Below, piece by piece: positions 33,986 to 44,632 of a stretch of DNA of 64,000 nucleotides (its first letter is position 1; each line of letters opens with the position of its first letter). The notes under the pieces were generated by a model. The model was not told where the DNA came from. It did no database searches and saw only the letters and a list, made by a program, of their open reading frames with translations. The DNA comes from Chrysoporthe austroafricana (taxonomy: Eukaryota > Ascomycota > Sordariomycetes > Diaporthales > Cryphonectriaceae). Position numbers and translations under genes: made by a program. The stretch covers positions 2,294,001-2,358,000 of the forward strand of contig JYIP02000003.1 of assembly GCA_001051155.2 (NCBI GenBank), in the 5' to 3' direction.

Positions 33986-34867
33986 ACGGGGCGCAAGAGC
34001 AAACGCCGGGAGGCGAGTTGACCCCGAGCCTTTGAGGCTCTGCGGTGATAGATCGGTGCGCCTCTGCTTACCTCTCTGCCTCTTATCTCCCTCTGTCCCT
34101 CCCTCCTGGCCTTCACGGTATGCCGCATCAGGCCGCATGAAGCCATGCTCTTCCGATGCAGCTCACGTCTGACCGACCAGACAACCACACGAGGGCCTGC
34201 CGGCAACTACTCGCGCGAGACGTCCCTTTGGTTCTTTTGTCCGCCTAGGACGGATGACGTACGGGGAGCTATACCGGCTGCCCGATAGGCGAGGAGGACT
34301 GCATGGCTGCTCTTCCGCAGCGGCGGGGGACGAGCTCGAGTCATGCCGTGCGGAAGCCCAGGCCCGGGTGGTTTCGAGCCTTCGAGTGCGACCTATCAAG
34401 GCGGAAGAGACTCCCCGTGTGACACGAACCAAGTAGACATATGCATCCGGCCGCCCGCGAGTGGCTCGGGGGGGTGGCAGCATTAGAGCTCGCTTAGGAG
34501 GAGCAGGAACTCTAGGCGGTTCCGAAAATAGATAGCCGACCAGTATTCTTGTTCACCGAGGGGCTCGTCGGCTAGCGTGCGTAAGAGAGGGCGACAGCCA
34601 GGTCTGGTGAAGGTCCAGGCACGTGAGGTACCTTGGCTGTGCCCTCCGGGCTGCCGCCCGTGAAACGCCACATCGACACGCCCAGACGATGCGGCACTCT
34701 GGTCATGCAATCGGCTCACGAGCCGCGGGCGATACGACGGGGGCCAGGTGCACACCGGCCGAGCGCTCTGCGCCGCGGGGCCGGCCTCCTCGCCTCCAGC
34801 CCTGCACACGCCGCCACGTTCGCTGACAGACAATAGCGACGACGGATCTCGTCTCTTTTTCCCCTCT

Positions 34868-36289
34868 CTATTCAGGGCTGCAGAGGACCCGCGCCTTAGA
34901 AATGACATTCCTGAACTGCAGCTGCGCCCCATTCTCGTCGCCCCGCTTGATGATGCCCGGGAAGGTCACACAGCAGATCCCCCTCTGCGCGAGCGACTCC
35001 TCGTCCTCCTCCTCGCCCCCGATGTCCTCCATGGTGGCCGGGTCGAACGCCACCGGCCGGTGCGGCGCGACCTCGGGCATCCACACCTCGAGGACGGCCC
35101 GCTGCACCACCAGCAGCCGCGCCAGCTCGACGGCGCTGCCGACCAGCTGGCGCAGCGCCTGGTCCCTCGCCTCCGCGCCCGGCGCCGCGGCGCCGGCATC
35201 CGTCGTGGTCGTGATCGCGCCCAGGACCCGGTTGACCTCGCTGACGACGTCCTCGACCGCCTGCGCCGTCTGCGCCTCCATCTGCGCCGCCGCCTCCCTC
35301 TTCAGGATCGACAGCGTGACCGACCGCCACTGGTTGACGGACTCGACGGACCCTAGTGCCGGCAGGTGAGCGTAAGGTTGGCAGGCGGGCGGGCGAACCA
35401 CACAGAACAACCCCCGGCAGCAACACTTACCGAAAGACGCCATCAGGCCCTCGGTCCGCCTGAGCTGCTCCTCCTGCTCGGCCGACAGGCCCACGAAGTA
35501 CGCACCGAAGACGCGGCGCGCCAGGATGCGGGCGACGGCCGACTGCAGCAGGTGGACCTTGGCGGCGGGCGCCAGCAGCGCCTCGCACGTGGGGACCAGG
35601 GCGGCCAGCTCGCGGCGGGCGGCCCCGGCGAGGTCGAGGTCCACCCGGGCCCGGCGGAAGTGGGAGATGACCCAGTTCTGCAGGCCGTTGCCGAGGCGCG
35701 CCCAGCCGGCGCCGAAGACCTCGTCGCTCGTGCTCACGGTGCCGTCGGCGCGCGTGCTCGTGCTCACCCACGCCTTGAGGCCGCGCACCTGCGCCCGCAG
35801 CGCGCGCGCCTCCTCGTCGCGCGCCGCGGCCTCCTCCCGGAGCTGGCGCAGCTCCGCGTCCGCGCGCAGGAGGTGCCGGCTCAGGGCGGCGTGGCGCGTC
35901 CGCCAGAACGACGCCGTCTCGCTCTCGCTCGCCGCCGCGCGGTCCAGCTCGCGCGCGAACCCGGCCTCGGCGGCCGACAGCTCCCGCTCGAGCGAGGCGA
36001 TGCGCGCGTCCTTCTCGCGCAGGTCCTCGGCGGCGGCGGGCGGCGCCCTGCTGGTGCTCCTGGACCGTGGTGTCATGACGCCGTTGGGCGCGCGGGCGGC
36101 CCGGTCCTCCTCTGGCGGGGGCGAGGGGGTGGTGGTGGTGGTGAGCTGGATGCGCGGCGGTGCGACAGTACCGGAGGAGGACGCCGTCGAGGAGGGCGGG
36201 GCGTCCCTGCTGGACCCGCCGCCCCGGAAGAAGTGTGCTACCCCGGCGGCGCTGCCGGGCCCCCGACGGGCCTTGTCGGAGGGACTCAT
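34868..36289 (-). CDS. Coiled-coil protein of unknown function
   Basis: Two exons (36289-35431 and 35352-34868; 78-nt GTAAGT...TAG intron) give 447 residues. The first ~85 residues are disordered (Ser/Thr/Pro with poly-Thr). Residues ~88-175 form a predicted coiled coil with many Leu/Ala/Glu/Arg heptads (EDLREKDARIASLERELSA onward). The rest is helical and includes NGLQNWVISHFRRA, SVNQWRSVTLSIL and a conserved-looking terminus, GICCVTFPGIIKRGDENG followed by NVISKARVLC. I recall similar C-termini in Pezizomycotina proteins of unknown role, but I cannot name a domain. It lacks signals for secretion or membranes. It shares a 765-base divergent promoter with the 2H phosphoesterase gene. Confidence 0.82.
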   Translation of the reverse strand: MSPSDKARRGPGSAAGVAHFFRGGGSSRDAPPSSTASSSGTVAPPRIQLTTTTTPSPPPEEDRAARAPNGVMTPRSRSTSRAPPAAAEDLREKDARIASLERELSAAEAGFARELDRAAASESETASFWRTRHAALSRHLLRADAELRQLREEAAARDEEARALRAQVRGLKAWVSTSTRADGTVSTSDEVFGAGWARLGNGLQNWVISHFRRARVDLDLAGAARRELAALVPTCEALLAPAAKVHLLQSAVARILARRVFGAYFVGLSAEQEEQLRRTEGLMASFGKCCCRGLFCVVRPPACQPYAHLPALGSVESVNQWRSVTLSILKREAAAQMEAQTAQAVEDVVSEVNRVLGAITTTTDAGAAAPGAEARDQALRQLVGSAVELARLLVVQRAVLEVWMPEVAPHRPVAFDPATMEDIGGEEEDEESLAQRGICCVTFPGIIKRGDENGAQLQFRNVISKARVLCSPE

Positions 36290-37054
36290 GGGCAGCAGGT
36301 AAGTAGCGGTCGGCTAGACGTGCGAGCCTGGACGCAGACGATAAAACGAAGCCAGACGAGGCGAGGAGGTGCTATTGAGAGGGCCGACGGACCCGCTGGG
36401 ACCAAGTCTCTGGGTGGGCCTCTCGGCGGTGCTGCGATCTCGTGGTGGGAGGGAGGAGAAGGAGGTGGCCTTCCGAGCAGCGACATGGACGCTGCATCTT
36501 GCAGGATCCTCACGAGCGAGAGGAAGGGCTGGGTTGGGTTCGTCGTGAGAGGGTAGCGAGGAAGGATTCCAGGCAGGACGGGGGGGCGGATGCCTGAATA
36601 ATTACAGAGCAGCCAAGCCTTGTACCGCCCCCCCCCCTCCCCCCAAAATGCCACCCAAATAAAACCCCCCAAAAATCCCCAGCCTGTCGTTGAGCGGTTC
36701 CTCGGCACAGGTTAGTAAGCGCCCTAGCGCCGCCGGGCCCCTCGGCTCTATCCGATCGCCCACTGAACGCGCTCCAGGTTCAGGGTTTATTATCTATAGT
36801 GCCCGCCCTGCGCCCTGCGGTGGTGTCAATATCAACTACGAGACTACGCCAGATGCCAGGCCCAGCACGGCCCAGCACGAGGGAGGACTCAGCGAGGTAG
36901 ACACAACACCCTGCCAGGCGCAAGACGGGCCGACGGTTCTCGATCCATCTCCACCAGCTTCACGATCCATCTCACACGATCCCAGCCTGCAACTACTACT
37001 GCCTTGCCCACCCTCCCCTCGATCACCGCTCACACACAGCCGCTCGACCCCTAT
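36290..37054. promoter_or_regulatory. Shared divergent promoter region
   Basis: The 765 bases between the start codons of the coiled-coil gene (-) and the 2H phosphoesterase gene (+) must hold both promoters. No specific factor site is called. Confidence 0.5.
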
Positions 37055-37852
37055 ATGAGCCGCTTCGCCCGCGGCGGCATCAGGATGACCTCGGCACCAC
37101 AGCCCAAGACCCCGCCGCTCACGCACTTCCTCTGCATCCCGCTGTGCGTGCCCGCGGCGCGGCCCCAGCTGGCCGCCAGCCTCGCCGCCTTCCGCGACGA
37201 CGCCGCCCGCCCCCCGGCCCAAGGCGGCTTCGACCTCCCGCCCGCCGCCGTCCGGCCCCCCGGCACCCTGCACCTGACCCTGGGCATGATGTCCTTCCCC
37301 GGCGGCGAGGGCCTGGCGCGCGCCGTCGAGACCCTCCGCGCGCTGCGGCCCCGCGAGGTCCTGGCCGCCGTCGAGAGGCCGGGTGCTGCTTCTGCTGCCA
37401 CTGCGCCCGCCGAGACGCCAGCGGGGGAGGGGGACCCGCAGGTCCTGATCACGCTCCGGGGCCTGCGGTCGATGCAGGACCCCGCGCGGGCGACGGTGCT
37501 CTACGCGCCGCCGACGGACTGCGACGGCGTCCTGCAGGGGTTCGCCGAGGGCATCCGGGCCGTGTTCGGCGTCGCGGGCCTGCTGGCGCCCGACGACCGG
37601 CCGCTGCTGCTGCACGCGACGGTCGTCAACACGGCGTACGCCCGCGGGAGCAGCGCCGGCGGGCGGAGGCGGCGGGGCCGGCCGGTCATCCGGGACGCGC
37701 AGGCGGTGCTGGACCGGTACGGGGACCAGGTCTGGGCGGAGGACGTGCCGGTGCGCAAGATCGCCATCTGCCGGATGCGCGCGAGGCCCGTCGAGGAGGA
37801 CGGCGAGGTCGTGGATGCGGCGTACGAGGTCGAGGCGGAGATCGACTTCTGA
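37055..37852 (+). CDS. 2H phosphoesterase-family protein (AKAP7/ASCC1-like)
   Basis: The single exon encodes 265 residues from the first in-frame ATG at 37055; a second ATG at 37085 is possible. Two His-x-Thr motifs define the 2H fold: HLT in GTLHLTLGMM (His73, Thr75) and HAT in LLHATVVNTAY (His187, Thr189), about 112 residues apart as in the family. The opening THFLCIPL and the PPGTLHLTLG block match the AKAP7-type domain shared with ASCC1. Related enzymes act on cyclic phosphate ends of RNA or on 2',5' linkages, but the substrate here is unknown. An Arg-rich loop (AGGRRRRGRP) may contact nucleic acid or act as a nuclear signal. Confidence 0.85.
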   Translation: MSRFARGGIRMTSAPQPKTPPLTHFLCIPLCVPAARPQLAASLAAFRDDAARPPAQGGFDLPPAAVRPPGTLHLTLGMMSFPGGEGLARAVETLRALRPREVLAAVERPGAASAATAPAETPAGEGDPQVLITLRGLRSMQDPARATVLYAPPTDCDGVLQGFAEGIRAVFGVAGLLAPDDRPLLLHATVVNTAYARGSSAGGRRRRGRPVIRDAQAVLDRYGDQVWAEDVPVRKIAICRMRARPVEEDGEVVDAAYEVEAEIDF

Positions 37853-38552
37853 GCGCCGGCGCGGGCGGCGGGGCTTTCCTGGTTGTCGCTGCCCTCGCCG
37901 GCGCCCGGTGGGGGGAGGGGGCATTCGAGAGGGAGAACGGGGTGTCTGCTCTTTTACCACAAACCACATCTGAATAGCCAATCATCTTTTTTTCAGAACA
38001 GACACACACACCCCGTCCTCGGAGCTGACACAGAGTATATAATCAGCGGACCTGCATGCTTGGGCCGGCTGATAGAGGGCCTCATTGCTGTGGATGGAAG
38101 AACATGTACATCACTTCGAAACCCGTTCCGGGATCACGTCCTTGTCTTCAAAAGCCGTCCGAGTAGAATTCAAAGCATCCACAGACTACTATTTGGAACC
38201 GACATCATCCGAGCATCCCCTTCCCCGATGCCTGTTGACCTGGACAGGTTTCCTCCGAGCTGTCTACGCAACGATCCTCACCCTCTCCCCCCCCCCTCAA
38301 CCCCAGTCCCCCTCCACCGGGAAATCAAAACAAACGTATCCTGCAAGGTGCTAGCCCGAACAGATCGTGCAGGGAGCATGATCCCAAAAAGACGCTGAGG
38401 CGGGGCTGCCACGCGAGCCGCTTGGGTATCCAGGAAATGCCATGATGCCTAGCCGTGCGGGCAGACCCTCTCGTGAGCACAAAGCTGCTGTCGCCGGCAG
38501 CAGCAGAGGCGAGCACGGCGAGCCGCTAGAGAGAGAGGGGGGGGTGGCCCTG
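37853..38552. other. Intergenic between convergent 3' ends
   Basis: These 700 bases separate the 3' ends of the 2H phosphoesterase gene and YPD1. No gene or strong repeat is apparent. Confidence 0.7.
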
Positions 38553-39327
38553 TCACTCCTCGCCGCTCTCGGAAGCGTTGAAGAAGGCCTTCAGGTCCCT
38601 CTCGAGGTCGGCGAAGTCGACCTTGAGCGTCTTGATTGCCTCTGTGATCTTGCTCAGGCACACCGTCTCGTCGGGCTCGTCCGTGCCGTCCACGGTCTGC
38701 TTGTGGCCGTACTGCTGGATGATCTGGCAGCTGTCCCGGACCTTGTTGAAGCCCAGGGTCGCCGACGAGCCCTTCAGGAAGTGGCCGAGGCTGGACAGCT
38801 CCTCGAGCTTCTCTTCTTCCCTGGACGGTGGAAACAGAGGACGACAGCGGTCAGCACATATTCATACGAGGGGGGCGGACACAAGACGCAGGGGGAGAGA
38901 AAATAGAGAAAGAAAAAAAAGAAAAAAAAAAAATCCGGGGCACGGAGGGCGGCTGTGGACGTGAAGGGCCCCGGGGGGGGCCGGGCTACTCACAGCGCCT
39001 TCTCCATCTTCTCGAAGGTCTCCTCGGCCTGCTCGAAGAAGTTGAGGACCAGCGGCTTCGAGAACTCGCGCTCGGTCTCGTCCTCGTCCATCTCCAGGAT
39101 CTGGGTGAAGGTCGGCATGTCGACCTTGTCGCCAAAGTCAGGCATGGTGGGGTCGTCGTTCTAAAAGGGGGGGCGAGGAGGAGGACTCCTGCTTCAGCAG
39201 CGGTACAGGCGAGGAACGAAGGGGGGGGGGTGGGCAGGGCAGGGCACGATGCCCAGGAGACCGTCCCTCCCGGCGAGGAGGTGAGTCGGTCGTGGGAAGG
39301 GGGCGGGGGCCTACTCACATCAGCCAT
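38553..39327 (-). CDS. YPD1: Histidine-containing phosphotransfer protein Ypd1
   Basis: This protein carries phosphate from hybrid histidine kinases to response regulators (Ssk1 and Skn7 types), feeding the HOG osmotic-stress MAP kinase path. Three exons (39327-39319, 39160-38994, 38820-38553) give 147 residues. The first exon is only nine bases (Met-Ala-Asp) before a GTGAGT donor. The HPt four-helix core is clear: SKPLVLNFFEQAEETFEKME, then the active motif SLGHFLKGSSATLGF with phospho-accepting His72, then KVRDSCQIIQQYG. Filamentous ascomycetes normally have a single such gene, usually essential or important. It is compact relative to yeast Ypd1 (167 residues), as is usual in moulds. Without splicing, the short first exon would be missed. 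Confidence 0.94.
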
Positions 39328-40093
39328 CTTGCAAGCGAAGTCCCTTGAAATCGTGTACTCGGCACTTGTCGCAGGCTGGTGATGTTTTCCAGAACGGAGG
39401 GGGTCGCCGGCCGGTCAGACGCAGAATCACAGTGACAAACTCTGGAGAGCGAGGACAGGACCCCGTCGTTCCCTGTCATATAACCTTGGTCAGTGCTTCT
39501 GCAAATAGCGGAACGATGTGGGGCCCAGGCTGCAGGCCTTTGGGTAGAAGCGGGCCGGTGTGATGCAAGAGGGGGCCGGCACAAAGTCTTGTGATGGGGG
39601 CATCTCATCCATGACACCACCCCCCCCCCCTCCATACCCTCCATAGGCCACAGGCAGGCCACAGGCAGGCCGCAGGCCCCAGGGCCCGGGGCCCGGGCAG
39701 CCGCATCCTGTGCATAGCATAAGCTGGAGAGAGGGACGGGCGCATGGAGGGTGGGTTCCGCTGGACGGGGCCACTGTGGGATACGGATACGCCAAGCGCG
39801 GACACGTGTAGGGGGAGGGAAGATGGTCGACGGTGGATATGGAGGGATCTGACCTGCCTCTCTCTGGGTGGGAGATGATGACCCGTCGCTCTCTGCTCAG
39901 GAGCGCGGGCGCAGAGACGCTGGTGGTGAGACGTTGGCGGTGAGTGGTGGGACCTGGCGGGGCTGGGCCTCTCGAGGGCGAGGGCGATTTGCTCTCTCAC
40001 GGGTGATGTGGGTGGGATATAGAAATTCCTGGCCGCCGCCGCCTAGTATGGTAGGCCTCGGTGGTCTGCACCCAGGACAAGGGGGAGTGGGGG

Positions 40094-40134
40094 ACGCGAG
40101 CGACGCGAGCGACGAGAGCGACGAGAGCGACGAG
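40094..40134. repeat. 9-base tandem repeat, about 4.5 copies
   Basis: The unit ACGCGAGCG occurs twice and then ACGAGAGCG twice, followed by a partial copy. It is immediately next to a GTACTATGTAC sequence. Confidence 0.9.
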
Positions 40135-41797
40135 TACTATGTACTACTAGTAGATACCGAGTATGGTGGGAGGATGTGACTATTCCCAGGCGAGGCGAGG
40201 CAGGCGAGAGGGGTTGTTCCCGGCGTGGTGGGCTTGTGTGGGCGTGGGCGCGGGAGCGAGGGCTGAGGGAAGAAGGGGCGGCGCGTGCAGGTGGTGCTGG
40301 GTATGGGACGGGCTGGACGGGTGACGGGGGCACGGGTGACCGTCGCTCTGGGTTTGGGGGGCTCTGGAGGGGCAACAGGAAGGGCAGAAGGGCACTGGAG
40401 GGTGCTGGAGGGCCGCTGTGGAGGGGTCCAGTCGAAAATCGAAAATGGGAACCCCTCCAACAGCCTTTCGAGAACAAAGTGGGTCTGGCCGAGATAGGCA
40501 GTCTACCCTGGGCCTGCCCCCCCTCCCCCTCCCCCCGACCTAGCCTAACCAAGGGTCTGCGCAGTGGGTCGACCTCTGGCCCTGGGGGAAGCGGGAGGGG
40601 AAGGGGGGGGAAGGAGACAGACGGCCAGGACGACCGCTGGATGGAGAGAAGGAAGGTCGGGGTGCGGGATCCCAAGCACCGAGTCGCCCGCGGCCTGGGC
40701 TGGCCTGACCCTGCGGCGAGCCAGGAGAGATCTGAGGTGGTGGTGTTGGTGGTGGTTGGTGGTGGTCACTGGTGGTGTGCGGCGGCTCGCGCTCTCCCAG
40801 AGATTTCGGACGATGATGATGCTGGCCCCACCTGCCGGGACCCCTCTAACGTCATCCTGCCTGGGGGGCCGACAGGGGTCCGCAGCGCAGGGGCCTGGTC
40901 CTGTCGTCAGTGTACCCAGGCACGTCCAGGGTCCCTGCGCCCGTAGTACATACTATGTAACTCACCCGCCTTCCCGGGTGCTTCGTGCTGCGTCCGCGGC
41001 CTCGAGTCTCGGTATCCTCTTCTGCGCCTCACGTCGTGTGCCTCCGCGTCGCCATCCTCGTCGTCGTCGTCCACCTCCCGCCCGCCCGGCCTGCCTCGAG
41101 ATATACGCACCCGTGCCGCCCTCGCCCTGCCCGCCCCGTCCACCCTAGGTACCCCGTATATGGATGGTCGACGACGCGGCGGGCGGCAGGATTCAGCCGA
41201 GACACCAGGAATGCTCAGGGCATGCTGATCAGCCACTGGCGTGCCGTGCTAATAAGGTATTTTTATCCCGAGCGTCATTGGGTGTGGCGGCCCGGCGAGG
41301 CCAGTACACGCGCGCAGTGCGGTGCCAGAGGGCTGACACTGACAGCTCTCACACAGCTGCCACCGACCTGCGCGTCCATTCGCATGTCCCCCCCCCCTCC
41401 TCCGTACCGGGTACCTCGTTCCCTCCCACGCTCCCATCCCGCATATGGGCCTGGCCTGGGGATACCTGCGCGCTCGTTCCGACAACAAAACTACTCGCTC
41501 GACCCCCTCGTGACCCCTCCGACAGGCTCACCGCCGCGCTGCGCAGCCTCTAGCCTCCCCCCGTTGCCGTGCCCTGGCCCGCTGCCCGGCCGCGTGCGCC
41601 CGCGGCCTCTGCAAGACCCTGGAACGCTTCCAGATGCATATATAACCCGTCCATGTCCCCGACAACTGACACAGATCCGGTCATGATCGACAACCTACCT
41701 GCCCTCTCCTCCCTCCTGCCGCACCGCTCGCTGCCCCCGGACCGACACCGACCGTCTCGTGGAGGAGCCAAGCACACCACGCCGCCAGCCTGCTGAG

Positions 41798-41885
41798 CAT
41801 CCCCATCCCATCCCCATCCCATCCCACCACCACACCTTGCTGTTTTCGCACCCTGCAGGGGACGGGGACGGGGACGGGGACGAGG
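41798..41885. repeat. ATCCC and GGGGAC short tandem repeats
   Basis: About five CATCC/ATCCC units are followed some 30 bases later by four GGGGAC units, in DNA with no supported gene. Confidence 0.8.
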
Positions 41886-44632
41886 ACTGGGACTGGGACT
41901 CACCGGCCCTCTCTCCATGGGACGGTCGGGTCTGGAACGGAGCGACAACAGCAGAATGCACTGCTACGTCCTTCTCCCCCTCGGCCCTCCTGCCTGACCA
42001 GTGAACAGGACACCGGCCTGGAGACCTGCAGCGCTCCGTGTGCTCATTACTAACCCGCATTGTTGTTTTCGCAACCAGCCCGCGTGGCCCGGCAGCTGGT
42101 CTCGGTACGGATCCCACGACTATTGACCCGGCAGTGATATCACGAGGCCCTCCCGACACCGTCCCGCCCTCTCCCCCTCCCCCCCTTTCCCACGACAGGC
42201 CAGCCGTCTCCGACGGGTTGGGTGCACTATTGATGATCGGGGCCCTCCCCGAGACCGCTCCTCGGATCGCCATGTGCCTCCACCCGCGCATTGGCCTCTC
42301 CAGGGACGTTGCAGACCGGAAGCTTGGGATTACCCTTTGTGCGCCGCGAGCCCGCTGCGCTGTCAGCCGTCGTCCTAGGCCTACAGGGTGTGACGCACCA
42401 TGGTGGCTTGCTCTGTCGCAGCACGCCATCACACCCATACACGTCTCGTGGCCCCTCTGGCCCGGCCCATCAGGCTGGCCCCGGGAGTAACGATAACACA
42501 CAATGGCGGCGACACGAGCTGCAATGACACCCTCGACTAGCGCTGCCTCCCACGCGCGCCCCTGAGGTGGGCGCATCCGGCCACGAGCTGCCATCACATC
42601 CAGGACGCGCGCCCTCTCCCTCGCAGAGGTTTCCACACATGGGAAACATCTGCCTGCTCCGAGTAGATTACAGCCGCCGGGGTGAGGCACCATAGAGACA
42701 CACCACGAGAGCCCGCCCTGGCGGACAGCCGCTTGGGCCGTCCTCCTGAGCCCCTTGTCTGGACTGACGGAAAATCAGCTACCAAGGACGTCATACCGCT
42801 TGGGAGGTTGCACTGCATGGAGCCGGCAACCTGGGTACCCCTGCTCCTTGGGGGTCTGAACCTCGCGCCGTTACCTACCTAGTAGACACGGCAGAAGGGT
42901 GCTGAGGATTTCGGGAGCAAGACGGACGGCCAGCGACGCTGGCCTGCTTCGGATGTCGCCCTCCGCTGTCGAGCGCCTTGAAGCCGGAGCCGAGGTCTCT
43001 GAGCCGGTTTCGATCAGCCGGTCGGCGACCACGCTGTACACTCACAACAGAACCAGCCACGAGGCAGCAGGGCTCTGACACGAGAGCAGGGCCTTCGTCT
43101 AGAGCTGCCTAGTGGAGCGGAGATGCGCCTAGGTCCCTGGGTTCGGTGCAAGACCGGCAGGGAACCAACTCAGCCGCCGGGAGCGTAGTAGTAGTGTGCA
43201 GGGCGAGGCCAAGGGGGCGGGACTCGCCGGCGTCTCGCGACTTGTGGCACGCTCGATCCTCCCCCGTCGCGCTCTGAGACACTTTCGTCGCGCCCTAGGA
43301 TACGAGGACGTAATTCACCCTCCTCCCCTGTGGAACAATGCCGTCATTATGAACAGCTTTGGTAAGAGGCCGGAGAGGAAGTGTTTATTGCCTACTGCAG
43401 GCCTGCAGCGGGGGGGTCTGCCGAGTAGCAGGTCAGTCCAGCTAGTGGCGCAGCGGAAATGGGACCGCGTGCGGCTGGCTCCGATTAGATAAGTGCAGAA
43501 GTAAGTACTATGTAGCAGGGCTTTCGCGTCCGGCCCCGTCAGCCGGCGAGGCTGAACGCAAGCGCCGCCCACACATTCAATGGGGTTCCCACTGCGTGTT
43601 CGATTGGGTGCCAGTGGCTCGCGAGGTCCAGCCCGCAGGCCTGGCCTCGTCCTGTCCCACTTCCTCGGCAAGCCAGCCAGCCAGCCCACCATCCGAGGAC
43701 CGTGGTTCTGCGGAGCGGGTACATAGGCCTTTGTGCGACGAGAACATCGAGACAGGGGGGGACTGCCATTGTCCTGACGAGGGACCTAACTCTGAACGCC
43801 TCTGTATTGGTCGTGTACGCACAAAAGCAAATGTCTTTGTCAATTGACCCCGCTAGAAATCTCAATTTCCCACGGCGCTGCGCGGGGCGCACGGTGAACC
43901 CCTCCGGCTGCACCCCGTAAGCGGACGAGGGAGGAAGCTGGGCCAGACGGGCATGCATGCAAGGTGCATAGTAACACACTTCGAAAACAGGTTTTTCCAC
44001 GGCCCTCTCGAGCCAGTAGTTGTGGCCTGTCCCGAGTGTTGCCGAGCCGGTGATGCAATTGTCATGATTTTCACGGGCCATCGACCGGCCTAGACCTAAC
44101 GATCATCACGCCCACTTGCGGTTCACGACGTCGTCAAGACCACCGCCGCCGCCAGAGGGAGGGAGGGGAGGGTCTTAGAACAACAACATCTGAGGTGGGC
44201 CAGTGGGTGGTGCGGCGCGAAAGCGGAGACTAGGACCCCCGGCGCCGGCGGCGGAGAGGGCTCATTCTTTACTATTTTACCGTTTGCCATGCACACGTGC
44301 CATGGTAGATTTCGTTGCGCACGCCCCAGGGCCCCAGGCTGGGGGTCCCCCGATCTGCCATCGAGGCCGTTGCGGGAATTTTCCCAAAGTCGCGCTAGCC
44401 GTTGGGCCTGCCCGTCTGGCACAAAACCCGACGAGGGACGGAGGTAGGGAGGGAGGCAGGCAGGGCTCTTGGTTCCCCAGGGGCTCGGAGGGCCTACCTC
44501 CCCGTCACATAGATGGATGCGGACGGGCCGTTGCTGACGTGTGGGAGGGGCACATATTGCTGGGTCTTGCGCAAATCTCGTGTCTTATTACCCCGAACCC
44601 CCCAAGGCTCGCAGGTCCGCTATTCCCGGTGC

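Larger units (their letters stand above)
32233..34867. other. 2.6 kb intergenic region
   Basis: This is the promoter side of the C2H2-type gene and the 3' flank of the coiled-coil gene. It contains a GCA microsatellite (32546-32592) and a run of 15 G (33971-33985). The long minus-strand frame (32285-33577) is a repeat-driven shadow with poly-Ala and no domain. Confidence 0.65.
39328..44632. other. 5.3 kb gene-poor region
   Basis: No coding sequence is supported. It holds a 9-base tandem repeat (40094-40134), ATCCC units (about 41798-41830), a GGGGAC repeat (about 41858-41885) and many poly-C/poly-G runs. Open frames up to ~330 codons are GC-driven shadows without domains. Confidence 0.6.

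Noticed and set aside
35366..36556. 396-codon plus-strand frame opposite the coiled-coil gene
   Set aside because: It is a shadow of the coiled-coil gene on the other strand, with Arg/Gly-rich repetitive text.
43539..44081. 180-codon minus-strand frame in the 5.3 kb gap
   Set aside because: Composition is random-looking (many Cys, Trp and His), with no domain and no splice partners.
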